This document shows positions 1-9,361 of a stretch of 39,385 nucleotides of DNA, in pieces. Source of the DNA: Alphaproteobacteria bacterium (lineage in GTDB: Bacteria > Pseudomonadota > Alphaproteobacteria > CAAHEQ01 > UBA3637). Under the pieces are notes generated by a model. The model made no database searches. It was not told where the DNA came from and saw only the letters and a list, made by a program, of their open reading frames with translations. Position 1 is the stretch's first letter; each line of letters starts with the position of its first letter. A program made the position numbers and the translations under genes. The DNA lies in contig SUUS01000011.1 in NCBI GenBank assembly GCA_015062395.1, positions 1 to 39,385 of the forward strand, read 5' to 3'.

Positions 1-286
1 CAACAGCTATTGATAATGAAGTTTCTCGTGCAACAAACGCTGAAGCAGCTTTAAGTGGTCGTATTGACACCAATGCAACAAACATCGCAGCAAATACAAC
101 TGCTATTGCATCGAATACTGCAAACATAGCAACAAATGCAACAAACATTGCGACAAATACAACAGCTATTGATAATGAAGTTTCTCGTGCAACAAACGCT
201 GAAGCAGCTTTAAGTGGTCGTATTGACACCAATGCAACAAACATCGCAGCAAATACAACTGCTATTGCATCGAATACTGCAAACAT
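1..286 (+). repeat. 159-bp direct repeat in adhesin stalk
   Basis: Bases 1-127 are identical to 160-286 (period 159 bp, 53 codons); the first mismatch is 128 (a) against 287 (t). This lies directly before the 222-bp duplication and shares the same coding cassette, so the stalk has grown by more than one duplication length. Confidence 0.85.
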
Positions 287-1292
287 TGCGACAAATACAA
301 CAAACATCGCAGCAAACACAACTGCTATTGATAACGAAGTTTCTCGTGCAACAAACGCTGAAGCAGCTTTAAGTGGTCGTATTGACACCAATGCAACAAA
401 CATCGCAGCAAACACAACAGCTATTGCATCGAATGCTGCAAACATAGCAACAAATACAACAAACATCGCAGCAAATACAACTGCTATTGCATCGAATACT
501 GCAAACATTGCGACAAATACAACAAACATCGCAGCAAACACAACTGCTATTGATAACGAAGTTTCTCGTGCAACAAACGCTGAAGCAGCTTTAAGTGGTC
601 GTATTGACACCAATGCAACAAACATCGCAGCAAACACAACAGCTATTGCATCGAATGCTGCAAACATAGCAACAAATACAACAAACATCGCAGCCAACAC
701 AACAGCCATTGCATCGAACACTGCGAACATTGCTACAAATACAACAAACATAGATGCAAATACAACAGCGATTGCATCGAATACTGCAAACATTGCGACA
801 AATACAACAGCCATTGCATCAAACGCTGCAAACATTACAACAAATACAACAAACATTGCATCAAACACAGCAGCTATTGGTAACGAAGTTTCTCGTGCAA
901 CAAACGCTGAAGCAGCTTTAAGTGGTCGTATCAATACCAATGCAACAAATATTGCTACAAATACACAAGCAATAGCTCGAATACAATCTGACTTTGCTAA
1001 CTTAAAGACAAACAACGACGCTCGTTTTAAACGTTTAGAAGACAATATCGATGAAGTCAATGAAGAAATGAAAAAAGGTTTAGCTTCAGTAGCTGCATTG
1101 GCATCGCTTCAACCATTGTCAAACGAATATAAAACCCAAATTTCCGTAGGCGTGGGAGGTTATAGAGACAGACAAGCCGTTGCTGTCGGTGGTTATCACT
1201 ACCTAGCTGATAATGTTTTATTGAATGTCGGAGGTGCTTGGGGTGGAGAAGACAGTATATCTTATAAAGCAGGTATGACTATCGGTTTCTAA
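1..1292 (+). CDS. YadA-like trimeric autotransporter adhesin, 3' part (5' end outside window)
   Basis: The reading frame is open from base 3 to the TAA at 1290-1292 and has no start in the window, so this is the C-terminal 430 or so residues of a larger surface protein. Residues up to about 310 are a low-complexity stalk of heptads of the type IAxNTxx (I at a, N at d), the N@d coiled-coil layer typical of trimeric autotransporter stalks, interrupted five times by a cassette containing SRATNAEAALSGRIDTNA (VSR codons begin at 21, 180, 339, 561, 888). A neck with charged heptads (KTNNDARFKRLEDNID) leads to the YadA C-terminal membrane anchor: four short beta strands beginning near LASVAALASLQ and ending in a terminal Phe, as expected for Bam-dependent outer-membrane insertion. 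The role would be adhesion or autoaggregation. Family assignment is secure; the ligand cannot be inferred because the head is missing. Confidence 0.93.
   Translation, partial: TAIDNEVSRATNAEAALSGRIDTNATNIAANTTAIASNTANIATNATNIATNTTAIDNEVSRATNAEAALSGRIDTNATNIAANTTAIASNTANIATNTTNIAANTTAIDNEVSRATNAEAALSGRIDTNATNIAANTTAIASNAANIATNTTNIAANTTAIASNTANIATNTTNIAANTTAIDNEVSRATNAEAALSGRIDTNATNIAANTTAIASNAANIATNTTNIAANTTAIASNTANIATNTTNIDANTTAIASNTANIATNTTAIASNAANITTNTTNIASNTAAIGNEVSRATNAEAALSGRINTNATNIATNTQAIARIQSDFANLKTNNDARFKRLEDNIDEVNEEMKKGLASVAALASLQPLSNEYKTQISVGVGGYRDRQAVAVGGYHYLADNVLLNVGGAWGGEDSISYKAGMTIGF
235..694 (+). repeat. Exact 222-bp tandem duplication in adhesin stalk
   Basis: Bases 235-472 and 457-694 match base for base at a period of 222 bp (74 codons). 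The first difference upstream is 234 (g) against 456 (a). The first differences downstream lie just after 472/694, where one copy reads gcaaat and the other gccaac. The period is a multiple of three, so copy-number change keeps the frame. Confidence 0.85.
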
Positions 1293-1307
1293 CCAAAAAT
1301 TGACTTT

Positions 1308-1345
1308 AAAACCCCTTTCCTTACAACAAGGAAGGGGTTTTTAGT
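1308..1345. terminator. Bidirectional intrinsic terminator between adhesin and ABC gene
   Basis: A stem with arms at about 1308-1322 and 1328-1342 (aaaacccctttcctt paired with aaggaaggggttttt, one bulged T) closes a five-base loop. T runs flank it on both strands. It sits 16 bases after the adhesin stop and just beyond the ABC gene stop at 1349, so it can serve both convergent genes. Confidence 0.85.
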
Positions 1346-1348
1346 TTA

Positions 1349-3439
1349 TTATCTTGATGCATCAAGCTTTTCACATATTCTTTTATGTCGTTTTTTATCT
1401 GCGCGCCTTTTTATTGCGTTCAACAGAATTTTATCTATGATAAATTGAATTGGCTCCGTTGAATGTGACGACGTTTTCTTGACAATGGAATGTAAATGAG
1501 ACGCATACGCTGTTTGTTCTGCAGTCTTTAAATCTTGAAGAAATCTATTGGTATGTTCATCAGATTTCGTTTGTTGAGGTGGAACATTCGCTTCTAATAT
1601 ATCTGTTATATTTTGTGTTGTATATGTCGTTTCCTTATTTTCTTGTTTTTTAGGTTCACGATTTCGACAAAAATAAATATAATCTTCTTTATCTTTTGGC
1701 GTTTCACAAGGATATATTCTTACATCTGTTGGTAAAACAGTTCCGTCAGCTGATTTTTTTTGTTCTAAATCAATAATGTTGGAAAGATTTAAACTCAATA
1801 ACTCTTCAGGATGATGCGTTGTATAAATGATTGTTTTTTCTTTACCTAATTCATTTATAGCCCCCAAAATAGTTTCCACATTTTTAGGATCGACGCCAGA
1901 AGTCGGTTCATCCAAAACCAATATATTTCTAGGAGAAACCAAAGCGCTTACACATAAAACTCTTTTCTTTTCACCAGAAGACATTCGAACCATACTTTTT
2001 TCTTTTTTACACTCTTTATCTTCCCACAAAGGAATGGAAAATAATTTTGCAAGTTCTTGTAAACTTTCTAAAGATAAATTTGGATTAGATATTTTTATTA
2101 ACTCTATGGCTGTGACGTTTTCAACATGTCGCAATTCAGGTAAAGAAAAAGCCATCACTTTACTGGCCTCCTCCAAAGGCAGATTTGTTAATTTTTCACC
2201 AGTAAATTTTCCGTTTTCCATTGTTCCAAAGGAAATACTTCCCCCTTGCAAGTCATCTGCATGACGAAGTAATTTATAAAGAGTTGTCTTTCCTGCGCCA
2301 GAAACGCCCCCTAAAACATTAATTCCTGGTTTTAAATAAAAATCAGTTGAAAAAGACAATATCGGTGTTTCTTTTCTTTGAATTGGATTATCCTTTTTTC
2401 TGTGAGCATATACAATACGATCTATATGAATTGTATCCACTTTGTCTGCTAATCTTTGCTTGCCTGCATTTAAATCAAATTCGGGTTGATGCTTAATTTC
2501 ATTATAATTTTTCATCATATCTCGTAAAATTTCTTTTTGTCCATAATCAGCCATAACCCACGATTGAACACTACCTAAAAACGCATTTGTTGCAGCATAC
2601 ACACCAGCTAAAGCGGCTAAAGACATTGTTCCCCAAGATGCTGCTAATGCCACACCAGTCAACAATGCTGTTGTTGCTGCAGATATAAGTATCAATGGAA
2701 TTTGTCTTTTTCTGCGAACTTCTGTCACTTCAAATAAATCTTGTTGAGCTTTTTTAGACGCTGTAGCTTGTTTCTTTTTATCAACATATAATTCTGGATT
2801 ACGAATAGCTTTATCTTGTTGATCCCAAGCGGCATTTCTGGCTCTAAATTCATGAGGAAAAACAGTTTTTTGAATTTGCTGACGACGTTTAGAAAGATAT
2901 TGCCCTAAACAATAAGCTGGAATTCCCAAGCCCAATAAAAAGGGATTCAACAAAGCAAGTGCAACCGTTGAACCGGCAACCCCGACAAAACTGAAATACT
3001 TATTAAATTTGGCATTAACAAATTCGGGTAAAGCATTCGCTATCGTGTTCATGTTTTTTTCTAAAATACGCGACTTGGTTTCACGCTCTATTTCAGGCAT
3101 CGTCGCACAGACTTCTTCAGTCAAAGAAGTAATCGCTTTATTGTATATATTTATATATGAACCTCGTGATAAATTATTCGCAAGAGAATTAACCGTACCA
3201 GATGTTTGTTCCAAAAGAAACGTACCACCTAATGCTATTCTGTGGGAAGTTGCAAAGGGAGATATTGAGCGACCTAAAAGAGAGAAAAATTCCCTTAAGA
3301 AAGTCCGTCGGCCGACTTTTTGGGCTTCACTAGGATGCCGAAAAAAGCCCCAAGAACGTTTTATAAACGATGATTTTTCAGTTCTATCATTCAGCAATGC
3401 ATCTAATCTGTCTGAAAAAACTTTTTCTTCTGATATCAT
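1349..3439 (-). CDS. Membrane-anchored ABC ATPase, exporter-like half transporter
   Basis: A 696-residue protein with a complete ABC ATPase domain: Walker A GGVSGAGKTT at 377-386, signature MSSGEKKR at about 486-493, Walker B NILVLDEPTSGVD at about 505-517 and the H-loop in TTHHPEE near 540. The N-terminal half is not a clear six-helix exporter domain. I see hydrophobic segments near 149-182, 247-270 and 272-295, separated by a long charged region, so the membrane part looks reduced or divergent. A charged tail of about 110 residues follows the ATPase. It starts with ATG after AAAGGAGA and has its own consensus promoter at 3470-3498. No partner permease or periplasmic protein lies beside it; the neighbours are the adhesin (convergent) and mfd (upstream, same strand). 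Substrate unknown. ATPase family certain, export direction inferred. Confidence 0.85.
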   Translation of the reverse strand: MISEEKVFSDRLDALLNDRTEKSSFIKRSWGFFRHPSEAQKVGRRTFLREFFSLLGRSISPFATSHRIALGGTFLLEQTSGTVNSLANNLSRGSYINIYNKAITSLTEEVCATMPEIERETKSRILEKNMNTIANALPEFVNAKFNKYFSFVGVAGSTVALALLNPFLLGLGIPAYCLGQYLSKRRQQIQKTVFPHEFRARNAAWDQQDKAIRNPELYVDKKKQATASKKAQQDLFEVTEVRRKRQIPLILISAATTALLTGVALAASWGTMSLAALAGVYAATNAFLGSVQSWVMADYGQKEILRDMMKNYNEIKHQPEFDLNAGKQRLADKVDTIHIDRIVYAHRKKDNPIQRKETPILSFSTDFYLKPGINVLGGVSGAGKTTLYKLLRHADDLQGGSISFGTMENGKFTGEKLTNLPLEEASKVMAFSLPELRHVENVTAIELIKISNPNLSLESLQELAKLFSIPLWEDKECKKEKSMVRMSSGEKKRVLCVSALVSPRNILVLDEPTSGVDPKNVETILGAINELGKEKTIIYTTHHPEELLSLNLSNIIDLEQKKSADGTVLPTDVRIYPCETPKDKEDYIYFCRNREPKKQENKETTYTTQNITDILEANVPPQQTKSDEHTNRFLQDLKTAEQTAYASHLHSIVKKTSSHSTEPIQFIIDKILLNAIKRRADKKRHKRICEKLDASR

Positions 3440-3469
3440 GCGATTTCTTCTCCTTTAAATACATACTTT

Positions 3470-3498
3470 ATTATAGCAAATCTTAACAAATCTGTCAA
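3470..3498 (-). promoter_or_regulatory. Consensus sigma-70 promoter of the ABC gene
   Basis: On the minus strand TTGACA (3498-3493), 17 bases, TATAAT (3475-3470): both hexamers match the consensus exactly with ideal spacing. The predicted start near 3463 gives a leader of about 24 bases containing the AAAGGAGA ribosome site. This separates the gene from mfd transcription. Confidence 0.85.
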
Positions 3499-3560
3499 GT
3501 TTTTACTCGTATTCGTATTACGTCTTTAAGAAAAGATTTTCAGCAATAGTATATTAAGCT

Positions 3561-6500
3561 TTATTCTTCAGCCATCTGTGCAAATTTTTCTAACAAATTT
3601 TTAACACCTGTTAGCCTATCTAAAGAATTATTCCATGTCCGAGTTATAATTAATTTATCTGGTTTTAATTTCGCAAGCCCCATTTGAGTATTTATAAAAC
3701 CAACCAATGCAGCAGGATTTGGAAATAAATTATTCCTGAAGCTAATCGACGCGCCTTTTGTACCAGCCTCAACACGTTCTATGTGCGCTCGCAAGCAAAG
3801 CATTTTTAAACTGACAGTCGTCAGTAAATTTTCAACTTCTACAGGAAGAGGACCAAATCTGTCTTCCAGTTCTAAACGCATAGATTGAATTTCCTGCGCA
3901 TTTTTCAAATTTGCCATGCGATGATATAATTCCATTCGCAAACTTAAATCTGCAATATATTTTTCGGGAATTAAAACAGATAAACCCAAAGATATTTGAG
4001 GCGAATAAACTTCTTCAGAAATATGTTCAATGTCTTGACCACTTTTTAACAATGCCACTGCGTCTTCCAGCATCTTTTGATAAAGTTCAATACCAACTTC
4101 TTTAATATGACCAGATTGTTCTTCCCCCAATAAGTTGCCTGCACCACGAATATCCAAATCATGACTTGCTAAAGTAAAACCTGCACCTAAAGAATCTAAA
4201 CTCTGCATAACTTCTAATCTTTTCTGCGCGCCAGATGTCAACTGTTTATTTTCTGCCGTTGTTAAGTAGGCATAAGCTTTGACTTTAGAACGCCCTACCC
4301 GACCACGTAATTGATATAATGCCGCCAAGCCAAACATGTCTGCACGATGAATTATAATCGTGTTGACTTTTGTCATATCTATTCCAGATTCTATAATCGA
4401 TGTTGCTAACAATATATCGTACTTTCCATCAACAAAATCTGTCATAATTTGCTCTAACTCGGTTGGTTTCATTTGACCATGAGCAGCAACTATTTTCAAT
4501 TCTGGAACCATTTTGCGTAATTTTTCAAGCAAAGGAAACATATCTGAAATTCTGGGACATACGTAAAATATCTGCCCTCCACGCTGATGTTCACGCAACA
4601 TAGCATCTCGTAAAATAACGCTGTCAAAAGGCATCACAAAAGTACTGACGGCCAATCTATCTACTGGAGGCGTTGCAATAACCGATAAGTCTCTAACCCC
4701 TGTTAAAGACATTTGTAATGTCCTTGGAATTGGTGTTGCAGTCAAAGTTAAGACATGAATAGATGCCTTTAAAGACTTTAATTGTTCCTTATGAGCTACC
4801 CCAAAATGCTGTTCTTCATCAACAATCAACAAACCCAAATTTTTAAATTGAATAGACTTTGCCAAAAGCGCATGTGTTCCGACAACAATATCTATGCTTC
4901 CATCAGCTAAACCAGCTAAAGTTTTTTTCTTTTCAGTTGCACTGACCAGTCTGGACAATCGCCCAATTTTCAAAGGAAAACCAGCAAACCGTTTAACAAA
5001 AGTTGCATGATGTTGTCTGGCCAATAAAGTAGTCGGAACGACAACAGCGACTTGAAAACCTGCTTCTGCAGCCATAAAAGCAGCTCTTAATGCGACCTCT
5101 GTTTTTCCAAAACCGACATCCCCACAAACCAGACGGTCCATTGGATGCCCTGATGCAAAATCAGAAATAACATCATTAATACTATGTAGCTGGTCTTCGG
5201 TTTCCATATAAGGGAAACGTGCACAAAATTCATTATAAAAACCCAAATCCGAAGAAATAACTGGCATTTTTGTGCCATATCGTGCAGCTGCAATACCTAT
5301 TAACTTTTCAGCCATTTCTAATAATTGTTTTTTTACTCGACTTTTTCTGGCTTGCCAAGCACTCCCACCCAATTTATCCAAAGACACTGCAGTATTTTCA
5401 GAACCATATCGAGATAACATATCCAAATTTTCGACAGGAACAAACAACTTATCATCGTCATCATAAACAATCTTCAAACAATCGTGACTTGTACCACCAA
5501 CTTGTAAGGTCAACAAACCTTCATATCGCCCAATACCATGTGTTGCATGAACGACCAAATCTCCCACAGTTAAAGTTGAAACGTCTTCTATAAAATTTTC
5601 TTTAGCTCTGCGATGACGAGTCGGACGAACCATTCGCTCACCTAAAATATCTTCTTCAGAAAAAACAGTAAACTCTTTGCAAGAAAAACCTCTTTCTAAA
5701 GGCATTAAAACAATACTGGGTGTTTTCTTCAAAGCCTCTTGCCATGATGAATAAGTTTTTAAATGAACGCCATATTCTGACAAACCTTTCGTGATATGAT
5801 TAATCGCCACGTCAGAAACTGCAGAAATGACAATGGGTTTAACTGACTTTTGAATGAACTCTGCTAATTTTTCAAAAACATTTGTTGCTATTCGTTCAGC
5901 TGCAAAACGAATACCTACTCGCCCACCCATATCATTGGTATCTTCAGAAACAAAAGACGAAAATACGTTTTGATTAAATTTCGATAATAATTGATTAAAA
6001 CCATCAACTGACAGAAAAAAGCTGTCTGGAGGAACTGGATAGTAAGCATCTTCGAATTTATCTTTCGCTTTTAATGCCGATAAACGTGCTTGATAGTACT
6101 CATATATCTGCTCATTCCTAGATAAAGCAGTCGCCTGTATATTTTCAGAAAAACAGATAACTGTCTGATTAGGCAAATAATCAAAAAGTGTTGCCATTTT
6201 ATCAAAAAATAAAGGAAGCCAATGTTCTAGCCCATTTACTTTTACACCAGAAGAAACACTTTCGTACAACAAATCTTTTGTCGCACCAGTCCCCATTAAA
6301 GACCTATATTTTTTTCTAAAATTAGATATGCTTTCATCATTTAGCACATATTCTGACACAGGTTTTAAAGAAAAAGCATCTATTTTAGATAATGTTTTTT
6401 GTGTTATCGGATCAAATAAACGAATAGAATCCAACACATCGCCAAACAAATCCAGACGATACCCCTGTTCCATTCCAGTTGAAAAAACATCAATAATTCC

Positions 6501-6977
6501 ACCACGCAAAGCGTATTCTCCAACCTGCATTGCTTGTTGTGTACGAATATACCCATTTTGATTTAAAAATGTTGTAAATTTCTCTACGTCAAAAAAATCG
6601 CCAACTTTAAACGACAAGGATTTATTCTTGAAAAATTCAACAGGAGGTACTTTCTGCAACACAGCAGGAACTGTCGTTAAAATAATCAAAGGAGAAGATT
6701 TATCTAAATTTGATAAGCTGCTTAAGGTATCCAAACGTTCAGATTCTATCTGGGAATTTGGAGACACTCGATCATAAGGAATTGTATCCCATGCAGGAAA
6801 ATTTAAAACGGTTATTTGTGGTGCAATGGTTTTCAGTATCTGCTCTGTTTTGTTTAGTTGTGTCTCTGTTTCACAAATATATAAAATAGTCCCGTCTTGC
6901 TGTGCATAACGCAACAAAACAAAAGCATCGAAACCATCGACAACACCACCTAAAACTTGTTTTTTAATTTCTGTCAT
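3561..6977 (-). CDS. mfd: Transcription-repair coupling factor Mfd
   Basis: A DNA translocase that removes RNA polymerase stalled at DNA lesions and recruits UvrA for nucleotide excision repair. At 1138 residues it has the usual family length. Visible parts in order: N-terminal UvrB-like module (AWDTIPYDRVSPN near 65-77; MQVGEYALRGGIIDVF near 153-168), the CarD-like RNA-polymerase interaction domain starting VGDLVVHATHGIGRYEGL near 474, Walker A GDVGFGKTE near 622, the DEEQ box near 723, TATPIPRTLQMS, GRVGRS and the C-terminal TRCF domain. I choose the ATG at 6977; a TTG three codons upstream is also in frame. Neither has a clear Shine-Dalgarno sequence, which is unusual in this window. The nearest good promoter is about 150 bases upstream, so the leader may be long. 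Confidence 0.96.
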   Translation of the reverse strand: MTEIKKQVLGGVVDGFDAFVLLRYAQQDGTILYICETETQLNKTEQILKTIAPQITVLNFPAWDTIPYDRVSPNSQIESERLDTLSSLSNLDKSSPLIILTTVPAVLQKVPPVEFFKNKSLSFKVGDFFDVEKFTTFLNQNGYIRTQQAMQVGEYALRGGIIDVFSTGMEQGYRLDLFGDVLDSIRLFDPITQKTLSKIDAFSLKPVSEYVLNDESISNFRKKYRSLMGTGATKDLLYESVSSGVKVNGLEHWLPLFFDKMATLFDYLPNQTVICFSENIQATALSRNEQIYEYYQARLSALKAKDKFEDAYYPVPPDSFFLSVDGFNQLLSKFNQNVFSSFVSEDTNDMGGRVGIRFAAERIATNVFEKLAEFIQKSVKPIVISAVSDVAINHITKGLSEYGVHLKTYSSWQEALKKTPSIVLMPLERGFSCKEFTVFSEEDILGERMVRPTRHRRAKENFIEDVSTLTVGDLVVHATHGIGRYEGLLTLQVGGTSHDCLKIVYDDDDKLFVPVENLDMLSRYGSENTAVSLDKLGGSAWQARKSRVKKQLLEMAEKLIGIAAARYGTKMPVISSDLGFYNEFCARFPYMETEDQLHSINDVISDFASGHPMDRLVCGDVGFGKTEVALRAAFMAAEAGFQVAVVVPTTLLARQHHATFVKRFAGFPLKIGRLSRLVSATEKKKTLAGLADGSIDIVVGTHALLAKSIQFKNLGLLIVDEEQHFGVAHKEQLKSLKASIHVLTLTATPIPRTLQMSLTGVRDLSVIATPPVDRLAVSTFVMPFDSVILRDAMLREHQRGGQIFYVCPRISDMFPLLEKLRKMVPELKIVAAHGQMKPTELEQIMTDFVDGKYDILLATSIIESGIDMTKVNTIIIHRADMFGLAALYQLRGRVGRSKVKAYAYLTTAENKQLTSGAQKRLEVMQSLDSLGAGFTLASHDLDIRGAGNLLGEEQSGHIKEVGIELYQKMLEDAVALLKSGQDIEHISEEVYSPQISLGLSVLIPEKYIADLSLRMELYHRMANLKNAQEIQSMRLELEDRFGPLPVEVENLLTTVSLKMLCLRAHIERVEAGTKGASISFRNNLFPNPAALVGFINTQMGLAKLKPDKLIITRTWNNSLDRLTGVKNLLEKFAQMAEE

Positions 6978-7191
6978 AACGAACAATATATCGTTTTTTG
7001 ATTTTATTTCAATGTTTTTTTATAAACATGCCAGAAAATCTGCCGAACATAAAAAACAATTTTAACGTATTTTTTTTGATTAAATATCAATTCCACCCAT
7101 AATAAGCCTACATTGTTCTCGATATCATTTGTATTATCCCCCCCAAGAAGTTGTCAAGACAAAAAATATCAAAAAATTTTTCATTTTTTTA
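6978..7191. other. Gap between mfd and rplU: long AT-rich mfd leader
   Basis: No coding sequence, RNA gene or strong hairpin is recognisable. It holds the presumed untranslated leader of mfd (if its promoter is the one at 7133-7162) and a seven-base C run at 7138-7144. The rest is homopolymer-rich AT sequence. Confidence 0.5.
7133..7162 (-). promoter_or_regulatory. Candidate mfd promoter with G7 tract in spacer
   Basis: On the minus strand TTGTCT (7162-7157), 18 bases, GATAAT (7138-7133). An overlapping reading is TTGACA (7157-7152) with N17-ATACAA. In both, a run of seven G (plus-strand C 7138-7144) falls in or at the edge of the spacer. Transcription would begin near 7126, leaving about 150 bases before the mfd ATG. 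Confidence 0.4.
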
Positions 7192-7220
7192 TTGACATAT
7201 GTTTTTTTTTGGTGTATAAA
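7192..7220 (+). promoter_or_regulatory. Strong sigma-70 promoter of rplU-rpmA
   Basis: TTGACA (7192-7197), 17 bases, TATAAA (7215-7220). The expected start near 7227 leaves about 35 bases before the rplU ATG, with AAAAGGA at 7250-7256 as ribosome site. Such a near-consensus promoter fits high-level ribosomal protein expression. Confidence 0.85.
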
Positions 7221-7262
7221 GCAAACCTTGAAGTTTCATGTTTGATTTGAAAAGGATTTATT

Positions 7263-7562
7263 ATGTTTGCAGTTATTAAAACAGGCGGAAAACAATATAA
7301 AGTTGCAAAAGACGACGTTATCGTTATTGAACGCGTCTGTGGCGATGAAGGTGCTAAAGTTAATTTCGCCGAAGTATTGATGGTGGGCGACAAAGTCGGT
7401 TCTCCTTTGGTTGAAGGTGCTTCCGTAGAAGGCGAAATCGTAAAACAATCTCGTGGCGAAAAGGTTATTGTTTTCAAAAAACGTCGTCGTCAAGGTTATA
7501 AACGTAAAAACGGTCACAGACAAGAATTGTCCGTTGTTAAGATTACAGATATTAAGGCGTAA
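7263..7562 (+). CDS. rplU: 50S ribosomal protein L21
   Basis: L21 binds 23S rRNA in the large ribosomal subunit. The 99 residues show the family start [17 protein letters not shown], the central region [15 protein letters not shown] and the basic C-terminal segment [17 protein letters not shown] that contacts rRNA. The length is normal for a bacterial L21. It is the first gene of an rplU-rpmA pair driven by the consensus promoter 7192-7220, with AAAAGGA seven bases before the ATG. It is followed after 11 bases by rpmA, the order found in most bacteria. Confidence 0.98.
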   Translation: MFAVIKTGGKQYKVAKDDVIVIERVCGDEGAKVNFAEVLMVGDKVGSPLVEGASVEGEIVKQSRGEKVIVFKKRRRQGYKRKNGHRQELSVVKITDIKA

Positions 7563-7573
7563 GGAGGCTTATC

Positions 7574-7831
7574 ATGGCACATAAGAAAGCTGGTGGTAGT
7601 ACTAGAAACGGTCGCGACTCCGAAGGTCGTCGTTTAGGTTTGAAAAAAGCTGGTGGACAATCTGTTGTTCCTGGCAACATCATTGTTCGTCAACGTGGTA
7701 CACAATACTATCCTGGTGACAATGTTGGAATGGGTGTTGACCACACATTATTCGCAAAAGTTGAAGGTATCGTAGAATTTAAACATTCTAAAAATGATAG
7801 AACTTTTGTTTGTGTTGTTCCTAAAGCTTAA
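7574..7831 (+). CDS. rpmA: 50S ribosomal protein L27
   Basis: L27 has an N-terminal arm that reaches the peptidyl-transferase centre. The 85 residues begin [20 protein letters not shown], the typical alphaproteobacterial form with no cleaved N-terminal extension as seen in Firmicutes, and include the conserved LGLKKAGGQ and [20 protein letters not shown] strong AAGGAGG ribosome site lies eight bases before the ATG. It is the last gene of the rplU operon; the terminator at 7857-7893 follows. Confidence 0.98.
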   Translation: MAHKKAGGSTRNGRDSEGRRLGLKKAGGQSVVPGNIIVRQRGTQYYPGDNVGMGVDHTLFAKVEGIVEFKHSKNDRTFVCVVPKA

Positions 7832-7856
7832 GCTTTCAACCTTTCAGTTAGTTTCC

Positions 7857-7893
7857 AAAAGGCCCGATATAATTTGTTGGGTCTTTTTTTGTT
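7857..7893 (+). terminator. Intrinsic terminator after rpmA
   Basis: Stem aaaaggccc (7857-7865) with gggtctttt (7879-7887), one G-T pair, loop of 13 bases, then a run of T. It separates the ribosomal operon from obgE. Confidence 0.75.
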
Positions 7894-7919
7894 TTTTATC
7901 AAGATTATATAAAAAAAAC

Positions 7920-7948
7920 TTGCCATTTATGTGTTTTTAAGCTAACCT
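7920..7948 (+). promoter_or_regulatory. Candidate obgE operon promoter
   Basis: TTGCCA (7920-7925), 17 bases, TAACCT (7943-7948). The -35 is good and the -10 is weaker. It is placed between the rpmA terminator and obgE, about 29 bases before the ATG, where the obgE-rsfS operon needs a start. Confidence 0.45.
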
Positions 7949-7959
7949 AAACACAATAA

Positions 7960-9349
<1,390 letters not shown>

Positions 9350-9361
9350 AGGAGAAAAAAC

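Noticed and set aside
1-960. CRISPR-like array in the repetitive start of the window
   Set aside because: The repeats are in frame, encode coiled-coil heptads, have no unique spacers and lead straight into a YadA anchor.
1068-1292. A separate 74-residue protein starting at the ATG at 1068
   Set aside because: The frame is continuous with the upstream stalk back to base 3, and the ATG is an internal Met in the neck of the adhesin, with no ribosome site.
1299-1330. Promoter from the TTGACT at 1299 after the adhesin
   Set aside because: No -10 lies 16-18 bases downstream and the region is a terminator stem.
7181-7523. Two minus-strand open frames opposite rplU
   Set aside because: They are antisense shadows of L21, which is certain; no ribosome site or family similarity.
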